This document shows positions 35,638 through 46,963 of a stretch of DNA of 64,000 nucleotides, piece by piece. The notes under the pieces were generated by a model that was not told where the DNA came from, ran no database searches, and was given only the letters and a program-made list of their open reading frames with translations. Position numbers and translations under genes: made by a program. Position 1 is the stretch's first letter. The number at the start of each line of letters is the position of its first letter. This DNA comes from Sphingobacteriaceae bacterium (GTDB lineage: Bacteria > Bacteroidota > Bacteroidia > Sphingobacteriales > Sphingobacteriaceae): NCBI GenBank assembly GCA_947458875.1, contig CANGZD010000002.1, positions 1-64,000 of the forward strand, in the 5' to 3' direction.

Positions 35638-36786
35638 ATGAAAAAAGCATTGGTATTTATTGCGGTATTAAGTTTGCAGGTAAGCATATTGCTTGCAAGT
35701 ACGCGGGAGCACTCCAATTTCGCTCTGGCGAAGCCTTTAGCGACAGATTCGCTAAATACAAGGGTTAAAACGTCAGATAAATACCGCTCAGATTCTATCA
35801 AACAAGCGATTGCTACCACCAGAAATGCTCCTGTACAAAGCTTCATCGATGTTTTACTCAAACGTAAAGAACAGGTGGGTAAATTATTGGGCTTGTCTAA
35901 CTACTATTTCCCGGTTTATGAGCGGGTGCTCAAAGAGTTCGGTCTGCCCGAAGAGCTCAAATTTTTATCCGTCATTGAATCGGCTTTAAACCCGCATGCT
36001 GTTTCTAGGGTGGGGGCCACGGGTCCATGGCAATTTATGGCACCTACCGCCAAGGCTTACGGACTAAAAATTAACCAAGAGGTTGACGAACGTAAAGATC
36101 CGGTGCAGGCCAGTAAGGCTGCCGCTGCCTATTTGAGAGATGCCTTTGACCAATACGGCGATTGGCTCCTGGCCATTGCCTCTTACAATTGCGGAAGGGG
36201 TGCCGTTAGTCGAGCCATTGCAAAAGCCGGTGGCAAAGCCGATTTTTGGGAGATCAGCCGTTTTTTACCAGCAGAAACCCGAAATTATGTGCCTAAGTTT
36301 CTGGCCACCGCCTACATCATGGGGAATTATCGACAGTTTGATATCAACCCCTTAGCTCCAGCATTTAATACCTTAACAGATGTGATCGATGTTATCAAAC
36401 CCGTATCACTGGCAGCAGTTGCACGGGCCACAGGAATCGATCTACACCAACTTATTTTACTGAACCCATCCTATAAAAAATTAACTATCAACGGATCTGC
36501 CGAAGCACCCAAGCCGCTGGTTATTCCAGCAAATAGTAATCCCGATTATTTTGCACTTTATCAGGTCTTGAATGGGAATACCTCTAATAATTTTGTTGCC
36601 TCTCAAAAAAATAATAGCCAGTCATCTACTTCTAAAACTATTTATCATATTGTAAAACGGGGAGACAACCTGAGTAGCATTGCCAAAAAATTTAAGGGAG
36701 TAACCGTAAACCAAATCAAGACCTGGAATAAACTACGCAGTACGCAGTTGCAGGTGGGTAAGCGTTTGATCATTCACCAGGAATAG
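35638..36786 (+). CDS. Lytic transglycosylase with LysM (MltD-like)
   Basis: Secreted or membrane-tethered murein lytic transglycosylase, which cuts glycan strands to make anhydromuramic ends. The family 23 SLT domain has catalytic Glu114 in SVIESALNPHA, then GATGPWQFMAPTAKAYG and AIASYNCGRGAV. A region near 258-290 may be a weak LysM, and a clear LysM is at the C-terminus (IVKRGDNLSSIAKKF...LQVGKRLIIH). The N-terminus looks like a signal peptide. The length is 382. It has a stand-alone position between tatA and maeB. Confidence 0.9.
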   Translation: MKKALVFIAVLSLQVSILLASTREHSNFALAKPLATDSLNTRVKTSDKYRSDSIKQAIATTRNAPVQSFIDVLLKRKEQVGKLLGLSNYYFPVYERVLKEFGLPEELKFLSVIESALNPHAVSRVGATGPWQFMAPTAKAYGLKINQEVDERKDPVQASKAAAAYLRDAFDQYGDWLLAIASYNCGRGAVSRAIAKAGGKADFWEISRFLPAETRNYVPKFLATAYIMGNYRQFDINPLAPAFNTLTDVIDVIKPVSLAAVARATGIDLHQLILLNPSYKKLTINGSAEAPKPLVIPANSNPDYFALYQVLNGNTSNNFVASQKNNSQSSTSKTIYHIVKRGDNLSSIAKKFKGVTVNQIKTWNKLRSTQLQVGKRLIIHQE

Positions 36787-36838
36787 TTTTCGTTGGAACG
36801 AGTCGGGTATTTAAACCCATTCTTCCCGAAAAGAATTG

Positions 36839-36846
36839 TAATTTTG
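36839..36846 (+). promoter_or_regulatory. -7 promoter element before maeB
   Basis: TAATTTTG is an exact TAnnTTTG match, 25 bases upstream of the maeB ATG. No -33 match at the right spacing. Confidence 0.4.
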
Positions 36847-36871
36847 AATCCGCTCAATAATTATAGCATAC

Positions 36872-39199
36872 ATGAGTAAAAACAACCGCAAGCAAGACGC
36901 ATTAGATTACCATGCCCTGGGTCGTCCGGGTAAAATACAAGTATTACCTACCAAACCAACCAATTCCCAACGCGATTTGGCTTTGGCCTACTCCCCCGGG
37001 GTGGCTGAGCCTTGTTTGAGGATTGCTGAAAATACTGAAGACGTTTACAAATACACTGCAAAGGGTAACCTCGTAGCGGTTATTAGTAACGGTACTGCTG
37101 TTTTAGGCTTGGGCGATATTGGTCCGGAAGCCGGAAAGCCAGTGATGGAAGGAAAAGGAATCCTCTTCAAGATTTTTGCGGATATTGATGTTTTCGATTT
37201 AGAGTTGGATACCAAAAATGTAGACGATTTTGTAAAAATCGTGAAAGCCTTGGAACCTACATTCGGAGGTGTCAATCTGGAAGATATCAAAGCTCCTGAA
37301 TGTTTCGAAATTGAGCGTCGTTTAAAGGAGGAATTAAACATTCCGATCATGCACGATGATCAGCATGGTACGGCCATCATTTCGTCGGCTGCATTGCTCA
37401 ATGCTTGCGAATTGCAGAAGAAGAAGATTGATAAAGTTAAAATTGTGGTGAATGGGGCAGGTGCAGCGGCTATTTCATGTTCTCGTTTGTACGTGAGCTT
37501 AGGAGCCAAAAAGGAAAATATTGTGATGATCGATCGTACAGGTGTGATCAATCAGAGCCGTCAGAATTTAGATGCCACCAAAGCAGAATTTGCTACCAGT
37601 CGTAAAATTGATACCCTGGAAGAAGCCATCAGAGATGCTGATGTGTTTATTGGTTTATCATCTGCCGATGTATTGAGTCCGGCGATGCTCAAAACTATGG
37701 CCAAAAACCCGATCGTTTTCGCCATGGCAAATCCCGATCCAGAAATTGCTTACAATTTGGCAATTAAGACCCGTAAAGATGTGTTGATGGCCACCGGCCG
37801 TTCTGATTATCCCAACCAGGTGAACAACGTGCTGGGTTTCCCTTATATCTTCAGGGGCGCCCTCGATGTGAGAGCCACCACCATTAACGAAGAAATGAAG
37901 ATTGCTGCGGTTAAAGCGATTGCAGACCTGGCCAAAAAGCCGGTTCCAGAAGCAGTTAACCTGGCTTACAATACCAAAAATTTAAAATTCGGTAAAGATT
38001 ATATCATCCCTAAACCTTTAGATTTCAGGTTAATCACTGCGGTTTCTCCAGCAGTAGCTAAAGCCGCCATGGATTCTGGGGTAGCCCGTTACCCGATTAA
38101 AGACTGGGATGCCTACCGCGAAGAATTAAAACTCCGCTTGGGAATGGATGATGCCTTGATGAGAGCCATCACCAATAAGGCTAAAATTGACCCGAAACGA
38201 GTAGTTTTTGCGGAAGCCGACAACTACAAAATCTTAAAGGCAGCCCAAATTGTTAAAGAAGAAGGCATTGCGATCCCGATTTTATTAGGTAAAAAACAAA
38301 AAATTGAAGAGATCATTGAGGAGAATGAATTAGACCTTGAAGGGGTAAGCATCATTGATCCAATGGAAGAAGTCGAATTGACGCAGCAATTTGCCAATTA
38401 CCTTTTTGAGCAGCGCCAACGACGTGGCATCACTCTTTACGAAGCTAAGAAGTTGATGCGGGATCGTAACTATTTTGGTGCATGCATGGTTCAATTTGGC
38501 CAGGCAGATGCCCTGATCTCCGGATTGACCAAAAACTATATCCAAACCATTCGTCCTGCTTTGCAGGTGATTGGTACAGAGCCCGGGGTGAACCGTGTGG
38601 CAGGCATGTATATGATGTTAACTAACAAAGGACCGGTGTTTTTTGGAGATACCACGGTTAATGTGGATCCAAGCGTTCAGGAGTTGGTAGATATCACTGT
38701 GTTGATTGACCGATCGGTGAAGAAATTCAATATCCATCCGCGGATTGCCATGCTCTCCTATTCAAATTTTGGTTCTAATGAAGGACCAATACCTGAAAAG
38801 ACCCGTGAGGCAGTTAGAATACTTCATGAAAAGTATCCTGATATAGTGGTAGACGGTGAAATGCAAGCGAATTTTGCCATGAATGCCGATTTAATGAAAG
38901 ATAATTTCCCTTTCAGTACGCTCAATGGCCAGCCGGCCAACACCTTGGTTTTCCCGAATTTAGAATCAGGAAACATCGCCTACAAATTGATTCAGGAATT
39001 GGGTGAGGCAGAAGCAATTGGACCCATCCTTTTAGGTTTAAATAAGCCGGTTCATATTTTGCAGCTGGGTAGTTCGGTGAGAGAGATCGTTAACATGGTG
39101 ACCATTGCCGTGGTGGATGCACAGTCAAAAGCAGAAGTCAATTTGGTGAAGGCGGGTCTCAAGGGGATTATTAACCGCATTCGTAAAACCAATCGTTAA
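36872..39199 (+). CDS. maeB: NADP-dependent malic enzyme (MaeB type)
   Basis: Oxidative decarboxylation of malate to pyruvate with NADP. The N-terminal malic domain contains [32 protein letters not shown] and the dinucleotide loop [16 protein letters not shown]. From about residue 430 the protein continues into a phosphotransacetylase-like domain ([19 protein letters not shown], then LISGLTKNY and [13 protein letters not shown]); in MaeB enzymes this domain lacks catalysis and gives acetyl-CoA regulation. The length is 775, the usual two-domain form. ruvA follows 3 bases after. Confidence 0.95.
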   Translation: MSKNNRKQDALDYHALGRPGKIQVLPTKPTNSQRDLALAYSPGVAEPCLRIAENTEDVYKYTAKGNLVAVISNGTAVLGLGDIGPEAGKPVMEGKGILFKIFADIDVFDLELDTKNVDDFVKIVKALEPTFGGVNLEDIKAPECFEIERRLKEELNIPIMHDDQHGTAIISSAALLNACELQKKKIDKVKIVVNGAGAAAISCSRLYVSLGAKKENIVMIDRTGVINQSRQNLDATKAEFATSRKIDTLEEAIRDADVFIGLSSADVLSPAMLKTMAKNPIVFAMANPDPEIAYNLAIKTRKDVLMATGRSDYPNQVNNVLGFPYIFRGALDVRATTINEEMKIAAVKAIADLAKKPVPEAVNLAYNTKNLKFGKDYIIPKPLDFRLITAVSPAVAKAAMDSGVARYPIKDWDAYREELKLRLGMDDALMRAITNKAKIDPKRVVFAEADNYKILKAAQIVKEEGIAIPILLGKKQKIEEIIEENELDLEGVSIIDPMEEVELTQQFANYLFEQRQRRGITLYEAKKLMRDRNYFGACMVQFGQADALISGLTKNYIQTIRPALQVIGTEPGVNRVAGMYMMLTNKGPVFFGDTTVNVDPSVQELVDITVLIDRSVKKFNIHPRIAMLSYSNFGSNEGPIPEKTREAVRILHEKYPDIVVDGEMQANFAMNADLMKDNFPFSTLNGQPANTLVFPNLESGNIAYKLIQELGEAEAIGPILLGLNKPVHILQLGSSVREIVNMVTIAVVDAQSKAEVNLVKAGLKGIINRIRKTNR

Positions 39200-39202
39200 T
39201 TC

Positions 39203-39787
39203 ATGTACGCCTACATCGACGGTAAACTCACTTTTAAATGCCCCACTTATGTGGTGATAGAAGCCGGTGGTGTAGGCTATCATATTCATATTTCTTTGAA
39301 TACCTTCTCGTTGATCCAGGATCAGGAGCGTTGTAAATTATACACCTGGCTGCATGTAAAGGAAGATGCCCATACCTTGTACGGCTTTGCCGATGAGGGA
39401 GAGCGGCGTTTATTCCTTCATTTGATTTCGGTTTCGGGTATTGGCCCAAATACCGGCCGAATGATGCTTTCTTCCATCACGCCTCAAGAAATACAGCAGG
39501 CCATTGTTAATGGAGATGTTCCTTTGATACAAAGAATTAAAGGAATTGGACCAAAATCAGCACAGCGACTCATCCTCGAGTTGCAGGATAAACTGAAACG
39601 TGAGGGTTACGATTCCCTCATTTCTGTACCTAAAAACCATACTGTTAAAGACGAAGCCTTGTCGGCCTTGATCATGCTCGGATTTGCAAAAAATGCTGCC
39701 GAAAAAGCCCTTGATCAGGCAATAAATCAAGCAAATGGCAGTTTAACTGTTGAAGCTTTGATAAAGGTTGCTTTAAAAAGCTTATAA
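39203..39787 (+). CDS. ruvA: Holliday junction DNA helicase subunit RuvA
   Basis: RuvA binds four-way junctions and loads the RuvB motor for branch migration. The N-terminal OB fold begins MYAYIDGKLTFKCPTYVVIE, two helix-hairpin-helix motifs are at VSGIGPNTGRMML and IKGIGPKSAQRLI, and the C-terminal three-helix domain that contacts RuvB is intact. The length is 194. The ruvA-sprA order is common across Bacteroidota. Confidence 0.96.
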   Translation: MYAYIDGKLTFKCPTYVVIEAGGVGYHIHISLNTFSLIQDQERCKLYTWLHVKEDAHTLYGFADEGERRLFLHLISVSGIGPNTGRMMLSSITPQEIQQAIVNGDVPLIQRIKGIGPKSAQRLILELQDKLKREGYDSLISVPKNHTVKDEALSALIMLGFAKNAAEKALDQAINQANGSLTVEALIKVALKSL

Positions 39788-39811
39788 TTACTAAAACTAT
39801 TTAACTATAAA

Positions 39812-42800
39812 TTGAAGAAGACAGCAGCGGTTTTCTTATTTCTTTTTTTGGCAATTTTTGGAATAGGCCAGCATGCGCTCCATGCCCAAATTGAAGTTGA
39901 CATAATAGACACGCTGAGTCTTAGCTATCCTTTCAAGGATTTTAAATCACTCAGTTTTAAAAAACCTTTAGGAATCAGTTTGCCTAACCCGGCGAATATC
40001 AAACGTTCTATCGAATTCAATCCCCTGAGCCGTCAATATGTGATCCAGGAAAAAGTAGGGGATCGTTTTTTCAGGCAGCCACAATACTTTACCATCAAGG
40101 ATTACCAGCGTTTCGTAAATCAGCAGATCACCCAAAAGCATTGGCGAGAACTGGCCGATCTTCCCATTGCCGAAGCCCGTCAGCCCGGGTTTATACCGGC
40201 AGTAAGGGTTAACAGTAAATCCTTTGAACGTATTTTTGGAGGATCTACCATCGAAGTCCGACCTCAGGGTTCGGCAGAGCTCACCTTGGCGGGCCGCATC
40301 AACCGAAATGAGAATCCCCTCTTTAATGAACGCCAGCGTACACAGGGGAATTTCGATTTCAACCAGCGGATCCAAATGAATTTGGTCGGACAAGTGGGTA
40401 CAAAATTGAAAATAAGCACCAATTACAATACCGAAGCCCAATTTGATTTTGAAAATCAGGTGAAACTGGATTATACCGGTAATGAAGATGAGATCATCAG
40501 AAAGATTGAGGCCGGTAATGTGAGCCTTCCTTTAAACTCTTCTTTAATTACTGGCAGTCAGGCTTTGTTTGGCTTGAAAACCCAGTTGCAATTCGGGCGA
40601 TTGAATGTGACCTCTGTTTTTTCACAGCAGAAATCACAATCCAAAGAAATTACGATTTCCAATGGAGCTCAGCAAAATGAATTCCGCATCCTGGCAGATA
40701 GCTATGAGGCCAACAGGCATTTCTTTTTGGCAAAGTACTTCCGCGACAATTATAATCAGGCACTGAAGAAGTTGCCACTGATCAGCTCTACCATCAACAT
40801 CACAAAAATTGAAGTGTGGATTACCAACCGGGCAAATAATAATACCGATTCCCGGGATATTTTGGCTTTGTTAGATCTGGGAGAGCATCAACCTTATAAT
40901 ACTCCCAAGATTCAGGGGGGTGGGGCATACTCCCTTGCTCCCGCAGCTTTTAAGGCGCCCGGATTTACTCAACAGTCTAACAATTTACTCGACCTTTTGG
41001 AGCAAAATCCAGAAATCAGACTAACCAATTCGAATAAAATTTTCGATTTTTATTCGGGTATAGCCGACATTCCCCCTACGGATAACTATGCAAAGTTAAC
41101 TTATGCCCGCAGGCTCACCGAACGAGAGTATACGCTCAATCCCTTACTGGGTTATATATCATTGAACAGTGCCCTGAATGCCGATGAAGTATTGGCCGTG
41201 GCCTACCGTTATACTGTAAATGGGGTGGAATACCAGGTGGGAGAGTTTTCTACCGATATTCCGGTAAATAATAGTACGCCCAATGTACTCTTCGTTAAAC
41301 TCCTTAAAAATGAAATCCTCAAGACCAAGGTTCCTGCCGGTCTGAACTCTACTTACAAGAGGTTTCCACTTTGGGATTTAATGATGAAAAACATTTATTA
41401 TTTGGGTGCTTATCAGATCGGCCGGAATGATTTCCGATTGAATATCTTTCGTTTAGATGAGGCAACCGGAATTGAAAAGCCACAGATGTTAGAGGGCGAA
41501 GACACCAAGGACAAGCTCTGGTTGCAGTTGACGGGCTTAGACCAGTTGAATCAACAAAACGATCGTAAGCCCGATGGTTTTTTTGATTTTATGGAGAACC
41601 TCACCATCGACCCGCTTAACGGACGGATCACTTTTCCCACCCTCGAACCTTTCGGGGTCGATCTACAGGCCCAGTTTAAACCAGGAGAACAGTCGCTTAT
41701 TGATAAATATGTTTACGATGCACTTTACAGTGCCACCAAACCCGATGCGCAGCAGTTCTTCCCAGAACTGAACCGTTATATTATTAAAGGTACTTATCAA
41801 TCTCAGGTGAGTTCTGAATTCCAGTTAAATGCCATCAATGTGCCTGAGGGCTCAGTACAAGTAATTGCGGGTAATTTGCCTTTACAGGAAGGAACTGATT
41901 TTACGATAGATTATAACATTGGTCGGGTGAGAATTTTGAACCAGGCTCTATTGAATTCTGGGCAGCCGATCCGCATCAAATTAGAAAATAATGAGCTGTT
42001 CGGTCTTCAGCAAAGATCACTTTTCGGATCACGGTTTGATTATGCCGTTAATAAGAACCTAAACGTGGGGGCTACCATTCTCAATCTCACCGAGCGTCCC
42101 CTTACTCAGAAGGTTAACATCGGAGAGGAACCGATATCGAATACCATTTGGGGCCTTGATGTAAATTATAATTCTTCTTCACGCTGGTTAACCAGAATGG
42201 TTGATAAGCTACCTCTAATCAATACCAAAGCAGAATCAAGCATTAATTTTAATGGGGAATACGCCAATTTTGTGCCGGGTCATCCTAGGGCGCTCAATTT
42301 TGCAGGTAATAGAAGCGGTACCAGTTATTTAGATGATTTTGAGGCTAGCCGATCGCTCATCGATCTAAAAAGTGCCATCACTTGGCAAATTTCGGGTACA
42401 CCCCAATTATTTAACATCGATTATAATAGTAATGGGCTGGACTATGGATTCAACCGGGCTCGATTGGCTTGGTATAACATCGATCCTATTTTCTACAACA
42501 GGAGCGGTTTAGGTACACCAGAAGATATTAAACTTAATGCTAACGAATTATCGAATCATTATTCGAGAGAAGTGCTGGAGCGGGAGGTATTCCCCTACAA
42601 AGATTCACCTACCGGTCAGCCTTTGTTTTTGAATACCCTCAATATGGCCTTTTATCCGAACATCAGGGGCCCTTATAACTTTACCACCACCGGGATCGAT
42701 TTGAATGGTAATTTATTAGATCCAAAAAAGCGCTGGGGTGGCATGTTCAGACGAATAGATAATAATGATTTTGAGGCCCTGAATATTGAATTCATCGAAT

Positions 42801-45800
42801 TGTGGATGCTAGACCCCTTCATCTATAAACCCAATTCACAAGGAGGTGATCTGTATTTTAACCTCGGAAATATTTCGGAGGATATCCTGAAAGACGGAAG
42901 AAAATCGCTGGAAAACGGATTGCCTACCGATGGAGACATCAACAAGACAGAAACCACTATTTGGGGAAAGGTGCCCAAATTGCAACCGGTTATACAGGCT
43001 TTTGATAATAATCCGGATGCCAGAAAATTGCAGGACATCGGGATTGATGGTTTAAGTACAGAAGAAGAAAAAAACCCGGCGGCATTTGATGGCTTTATCA
43101 GTAAAGTAACCCCTCAGCTCAATGCCGCTGCCGCTACGGCCATCAGTCAGGATCCCGCTTCCGATGATTATCAATATTTCAGAGGAAAACAATTTGATAA
43201 CGCTGGTACTCCAATCTTAAAGCGCTATGAGCGTTACAATGGAACCGAAGGCAACTCCAAAACACCTGCTCAATCGCTTGCCGAAACCGGACTTGAAAAT
43301 ACGGCTGCTACCCCCTTGCCCGATGGGGAAGATGTGAACCGGGACAATAACACCTCTAAAACAGATGAATATTTTGAGTATAAATTGTCTATCAGACCAC
43401 AAGATCTGGAAATCGGTAAAAATCATATCACCGACATTGTTAAAACAACAGTTAAATTAGCCAATGGCAAACAGGAATCCGTACGTTGGATACAGTTCAG
43501 GATACCGCTGGCCACCGCTTATGAACCCAAGCCAAATAATCCGCAAGATTTTAAATCCATCAGGTTCATGCGGGCATTCATGACCAACTTTGCCGATACG
43601 GCCATTTTGCGTTTCGCCAAACTGCAATTGGTTCGGGGCGAATGGCGGCGATATAATCCGGAAAAAAATCCGGCCAAGTCTATTGTTGATCCGAGTATCA
43701 TCAATCCTGTAGCCGATGATTTTGACCTGGAAGTGAGTGCGGTAAACATTGAAGAAAATGGTAAACGAAGTCCCATTCCTTATGTAACGCCGCCCGGCAT
43801 TCTACGAGAACTTGACTTTAGCGGTTTTAATGGCAATACCCGTCAAAACGAACAATCTTTATCGGTAAAAGTAAAGAGCCTAAAAGATGGTTATGGACAG
43901 GCGGCCTTCAGAACCACCTTTAATGATTTTCGTTCTTACCGTCGCATGGAAATGTTTATTCATGCCGAAAGTTCAGCCCAGGATGCTACGCTAAAAGATA
44001 AAGACATCAATGCCTTTATTCGGATTGGAAGTGATAACCAAGACAATTATTACGAATACAGCATACCCTTAAAAATTACTTCACCCGGAACTTCAGATCC
44101 ATCGGCGATTTGGCCTGATCAGAATAGAATGGAAGTATCGCTTATACAGCTACAAGAGGCCAAGGCTGCCAGAAATAAAGCAATTTCAGATGGCAATTTC
44201 CCGTCCAGCAGCATGCCCTTTATTTATCCCGTTCCGGGGACAGAAAATACGATTACCGTGAAGGGGCATCCAGATATGAGTAAGGTGAGGGTGTTCATGT
44301 TAGGGGTATTCAATCCGCTCAAAAAACCACTCAATCCTTTGGGTGATGATGGTTTAGAGAAATCGGTAGAGGTATGGTTCAACGAATTGCGCTTAACCGA
44401 ATTTGATCAGCGTGGTGGCTGGGCTGCCACCGCTAGGATGAATGCTAAATTGGCCGATTTTGCCGATGTGAGTGTTTCGGGGAGCAGGAGTACCAATGGT
44501 TTCGGTTCATTGGAGCGTCGGGTGAGTGAACGTAACAGAAGTGATAATACCCTGTTTGATGTTTCTTCCAGCATTGAGGCCGGCAAATTATTCCCACAAC
44601 GGAGTGGAATTAAAATACCGATGTTCGTTAATTTCTCCAGCCAGGTAAATACCCCGATGTTCGATCCTCGTTCGCCCGACCTGGAGTTGAACAGTGTGCT
44701 GAAAAACAGCAACAAGACCGAGCAGCAGGAGGTTTTAAACGTGGTTCAAGATTATACCACCCGTAAAAGCATCAATTTTACCAATGTGCGTAAAATAAAA
44801 ACCAATCCCGACAGTAAAGCTCAGCCTTGGGACATCGAGAACTGGAGTGCCACGTATGCTTTCACCGAATACCGCCATCGCGATTTTATCAATGAGCAAA
44901 ACATTCAGAAAACTTACAGGGCGGCACTGGCATACAATTATGCCGGTCAACCCAAAGTTTACACGCCTTTTGCCAAGATCATTAAAAACAATACGCTGGC
45001 ACTGTTCAAAGAGTTTAATTTTAGCTTGTTACCTTCTGTTCTCAATTTTCGGATAGATGTAGACCGTTTGTACTCAGAAAACACCCTGAGGAACAATGAC
45101 CCCAACAATTTTATACCGCTACAAACCTTTAATAAAAACTTCCAGATGAATCGCATCTATGGCATCAGCTGGAATTTGACCAAATCCATGCAGCTGGATT
45201 TTAATGCTACTAATTATGCATTGATCGATGAACCGGAAGGCAGGATCAATGGTTTGAAACGAGATACGATTTGGCAAAATTTAATGCGCTTGGGCCGAAC
45301 AACCGATTATGGCCACACCCTGAACATAACTTACAACCTCCCCATTAATAAACTGCCGGGATTAAGTTGGGTAAATATCACCACCCGCTACGGAACTACT
45401 TTTAATTGGAAAACAGAACCACTAGCCACTCTGCGTGATCCAGATGTTAATTTAGGAAACAGCATTCAAAACACTCGGGTGATTCAGCTGAACCCCAGCC
45501 TGAATCTTGCTTCTTTTTACAACCAATTCAAATTTATCAGAAAATTAAGTGCTGGCGATCAGCAAAAAGGTTGGGCTAAAGCCTTGATTAATACCCTCGC
45601 CGGACTCAAAAATTTAGGTGGAGCTTATACCCGAACAGAAGGTATTTTTATGCCCGGATATTTGCCAAAGACCACTGCTTTTGGACAAGATTTTGATGCC
45701 GGTGCCCCCGGATGGGACTTCTTGTTTGGTAGTCAGCGTGATATTCGGGTAAGGGCGATCAATAATTCTTGGATCAGTAACGATCCGCTCATTAACCAAC

Positions 45801-46912
45801 TTTATGTAACTGGTTTGAAAGAAGACCTCAACCTCAGAGGGAGTTTAGAAATTATCAAAGATTTAAGGATTGAACTCACGGCACTCAAAAGTCGCAACTT
45901 CAATTATTCTACTACTTTTAAATTTGTCCCGCAATCAAATAGTTTCGAAAACTTAAATCCCATCACCACCGGCGATTATAGCATTTCCTTCTTTAGTTTG
46001 AAGACGTCCTTTAAAAATAATACGGAGGTATTTCGTCAATTTGAGTCAAATAGAGCGGTGGTTTCTCAGCGTTTAGGAGCCCTCAACCCCAATTCGGTGG
46101 GGCAGCTGGATGGTTTTGCCAATGGCTACGGGAAAAATTCGCAGGATGTGGTGATGTCTGCATTCCTGGCAGCCTTCAGCGGTAAAAGTCCGCAGCAAAT
46201 CAGCCTCAATTCATTTCCAAGAATCCCGGCACCCAATTGGCGCTTGAATTATAATGGCCTCAACAAAATCCCAATCTTAAGCGATTTGTTTTCTTCTATC
46301 GATATCAATCATGCCTACCGTTCGGTATATAATATTAACGGCTTTAATACTTTAGCCCGTTATGAAGAAAAAGATGGTTTTGTAAACATTAAAGATGCTG
46401 TGGGTAATTTCCTGCCTCGTTATCAGTTCAATCAGGTCACATTGCTGGAGCAGTTTGTACCTTTCATAGGGCTCGATATGCGCTTTAAGAATAACATGAC
46501 CAGCAATTTTGAATACCGAAAATCCCGAACCATGAGTTTGAGTCTAGCCAATAGTCAGCTGGCGCTTCAAACCGATGATGCCCTGGTTTTTGGTCTGGGC
46601 TATAGGACCACTCAATTCCGTTTCCCTTTTGGTTTGTTCAGCAGTTTAAAGATGAATAATGATTTGAATTTCAAATTAGACTTTGCCATCAACGACCGCA
46701 AAACAGTGATTTACCGTGCCGATGTGGGCGATCCAGAAGTTTCATCAGGTGCAAAAAACATCACTTACCGCCCATCTGTAGATTATGTTTTGAATCAGCG
46801 TTTCAATTTGAGGTTGTTTTACGATGGCAATATCACCAAACCTTATACTTCTCAAAGCTTCAACACCTCATTTAGTAATTTTGGTGCAAGTTTGCGCTTT
46901 ACCATTCAATAA
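39812..46912 (+). CDS. sprA: SprA, outer-membrane translocon of the type IX secretion system
   Basis: SprA (Sov in Porphyromonas) is the giant beta-barrel pore through which type IX secretion substrates cross the outer membrane; it is needed for gliding motility in Flavobacterium. Here it is 2366 residues, the expected size. The start is TTG at 39812, giving the signal peptide MKKTAAVFLFLFLAIFGIG...HAQ. Conserved blocks include GRINRNENPLFN, LVGQVGTKLKISTNYNTEA (both near the front), a SGTSYLDDFEASRSLIDL segment in the middle and a C-terminal run of barrel strands to FGASLRFTIQ. It follows ruvA by 24 bases and precedes gcvH and vanZ, the conserved Bacteroidota order. No other T9SS gene is seen in this window. 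Confidence 0.95.
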   Translation: MKKTAAVFLFLFLAIFGIGQHALHAQIEVDIIDTLSLSYPFKDFKSLSFKKPLGISLPNPANIKRSIEFNPLSRQYVIQEKVGDRFFRQPQYFTIKDYQRFVNQQITQKHWRELADLPIAEARQPGFIPAVRVNSKSFERIFGGSTIEVRPQGSAELTLAGRINRNENPLFNERQRTQGNFDFNQRIQMNLVGQVGTKLKISTNYNTEAQFDFENQVKLDYTGNEDEIIRKIEAGNVSLPLNSSLITGSQALFGLKTQLQFGRLNVTSVFSQQKSQSKEITISNGAQQNEFRILADSYEANRHFFLAKYFRDNYNQALKKLPLISSTINITKIEVWITNRANNNTDSRDILALLDLGEHQPYNTPKIQGGGAYSLAPAAFKAPGFTQQSNNLLDLLEQNPEIRLTNSNKIFDFYSGIADIPPTDNYAKLTYARRLTEREYTLNPLLGYISLNSALNADEVLAVAYRYTVNGVEYQVGEFSTDIPVNNSTPNVLFVKLLKNEILKTKVPAGLNSTYKRFPLWDLMMKNIYYLGAYQIGRNDFRLNIFRLDEATGIEKPQMLEGEDTKDKLWLQLTGLDQLNQQNDRKPDGFFDFMENLTIDPLNGRITFPTLEPFGVDLQAQFKPGEQSLIDKYVYDALYSATKPDAQQFFPELNRYIIKGTYQSQVSSEFQLNAINVPEGSVQVIAGNLPLQEGTDFTIDYNIGRVRILNQALLNSGQPIRIKLENNELFGLQQRSLFGSRFDYAVNKNLNVGATILNLTERPLTQKVNIGEEPISNTIWGLDVNYNSSSRWLTRMVDKLPLINTKAESSINFNGEYANFVPGHPRALNFAGNRSGTSYLDDFEASRSLIDLKSAITWQISGTPQLFNIDYNSNGLDYGFNRARLAWYNIDPIFYNRSGLGTPEDIKLNANELSNHYSREVLEREVFPYKDSPTGQPLFLNTLNMAFYPNIRGPYNFTTTGIDLNGNLLDPKKRWGGMFRRIDNNDFEALNIEFIELWMLDPFIYKPNSQGGDLYFNLGNISEDILKDGRKSLENGLPTDGDINKTETTIWGKVPKLQPVIQAFDNNPDARKLQDIGIDGLSTEEEKNPAAFDGFISKVTPQLNAAAATAISQDPASDDYQYFRGKQFDNAGTPILKRYERYNGTEGNSKTPAQSLAETGLENTAATPLPDGEDVNRDNNTSKTDEYFEYKLSIRPQDLEIGKNHITDIVKTTVKLANGKQESVRWIQFRIPLATAYEPKPNNPQDFKSIRFMRAFMTNFADTAILRFAKLQLVRGEWRRYNPEKNPAKSIVDPSIINPVADDFDLEVSAVNIEENGKRSPIPYVTPPGILRELDFSGFNGNTRQNEQSLSVKVKSLKDGYGQAAFRTTFNDFRSYRRMEMFIHAESSAQDATLKDKDINAFIRIGSDNQDNYYEYSIPLKITSPGTSDPSAIWPDQNRMEVSLIQLQEAKAARNKAISDGNFPSSSMPFIYPVPGTENTITVKGHPDMSKVRVFMLGVFNPLKKPLNPLGDDGLEKSVEVWFNELRLTEFDQRGGWAATARMNAKLADFADVSVSGSRSTNGFGSLERRVSERNRSDNTLFDVSSSIEAGKLFPQRSGIKIPMFVNFSSQVNTPMFDPRSPDLELNSVLKNSNKTEQQEVLNVVQDYTTRKSINFTNVRKIKTNPDSKAQPWDIENWSATYAFTEYRHRDFINEQNIQKTYRAALAYNYAGQPKVYTPFAKIIKNNTLALFKEFNFSLLPSVLNFRIDVDRLYSENTLRNNDPNNFIPLQTFNKNFQMNRIYGISWNLTKSMQLDFNATNYALIDEPEGRINGLKRDTIWQNLMRLGRTTDYGHTLNITYNLPINKLPGLSWVNITTRYGTTFNWKTEPLATLRDPDVNLGNSIQNTRVIQLNPSLNLASFYNQFKFIRKLSAGDQQKGWAKALINTLAGLKNLGGAYTRTEGIFMPGYLPKTTAFGQDFDAGAPGWDFLFGSQRDIRVRAINNSWISNDPLINQLYVTGLKEDLNLRGSLEIIKDLRIELTALKSRNFNYSTTFKFVPQSNSFENLNPITTGDYSISFFSLKTSFKNNTEVFRQFESNRAVVSQRLGALNPNSVGQLDGFANGYGKNSQDVVMSAFLAAFSGKSPQQISLNSFPRIPAPNWRLNYNGLNKIPILSDLFSSIDINHAYRSVYNINGFNTLARYEEKDGFVNIKDAVGNFLPRYQFNQVTLLEQFVPFIGLDMRFKNNMTSNFEYRKSRTMSLSLANSQLALQTDDALVFGLGYRTTQFRFPFGLFSSLKMNNDLNFKLDFAINDRKTVIYRADVGDPEVSSGAKNITYRPSVDYVLNQRFNLRLFYDGNITKPYTSQSFNTSFSNFGASLRFTIQ

Positions 46913-46917
46913 TATCG

Positions 46918-46948
46918 TTGCGACTTTAAACAGATTAAGCTATTTTTG
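46918..46948 (+). promoter_or_regulatory. Promoter upstream of gcvH
   Basis: TTG at 46918-46920 and an exact TATTTTTG at 46941-46948 are 20 bases apart, fitting the Bacteroidota -33/-7 pattern. The ORF-track TTG start of gcvH (46946) overlaps the -7 box, so the ATG at 46964 is the likely start. Confidence 0.6.
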
Positions 46949-46963
46949 AGCAAACGTAATTTT

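Noticed and set aside
39968-40441. 157-residue minus-strand ORF inside sprA
   Set aside because: It is antisense to a strongly conserved part of sprA and reads like a random translation.
46946-46963. TTG start for gcvH given by the ORF track
   Set aside because: It overlaps the TATTTTTG promoter box, and the ATG at 46964 matches the usual GcvH N-terminus.
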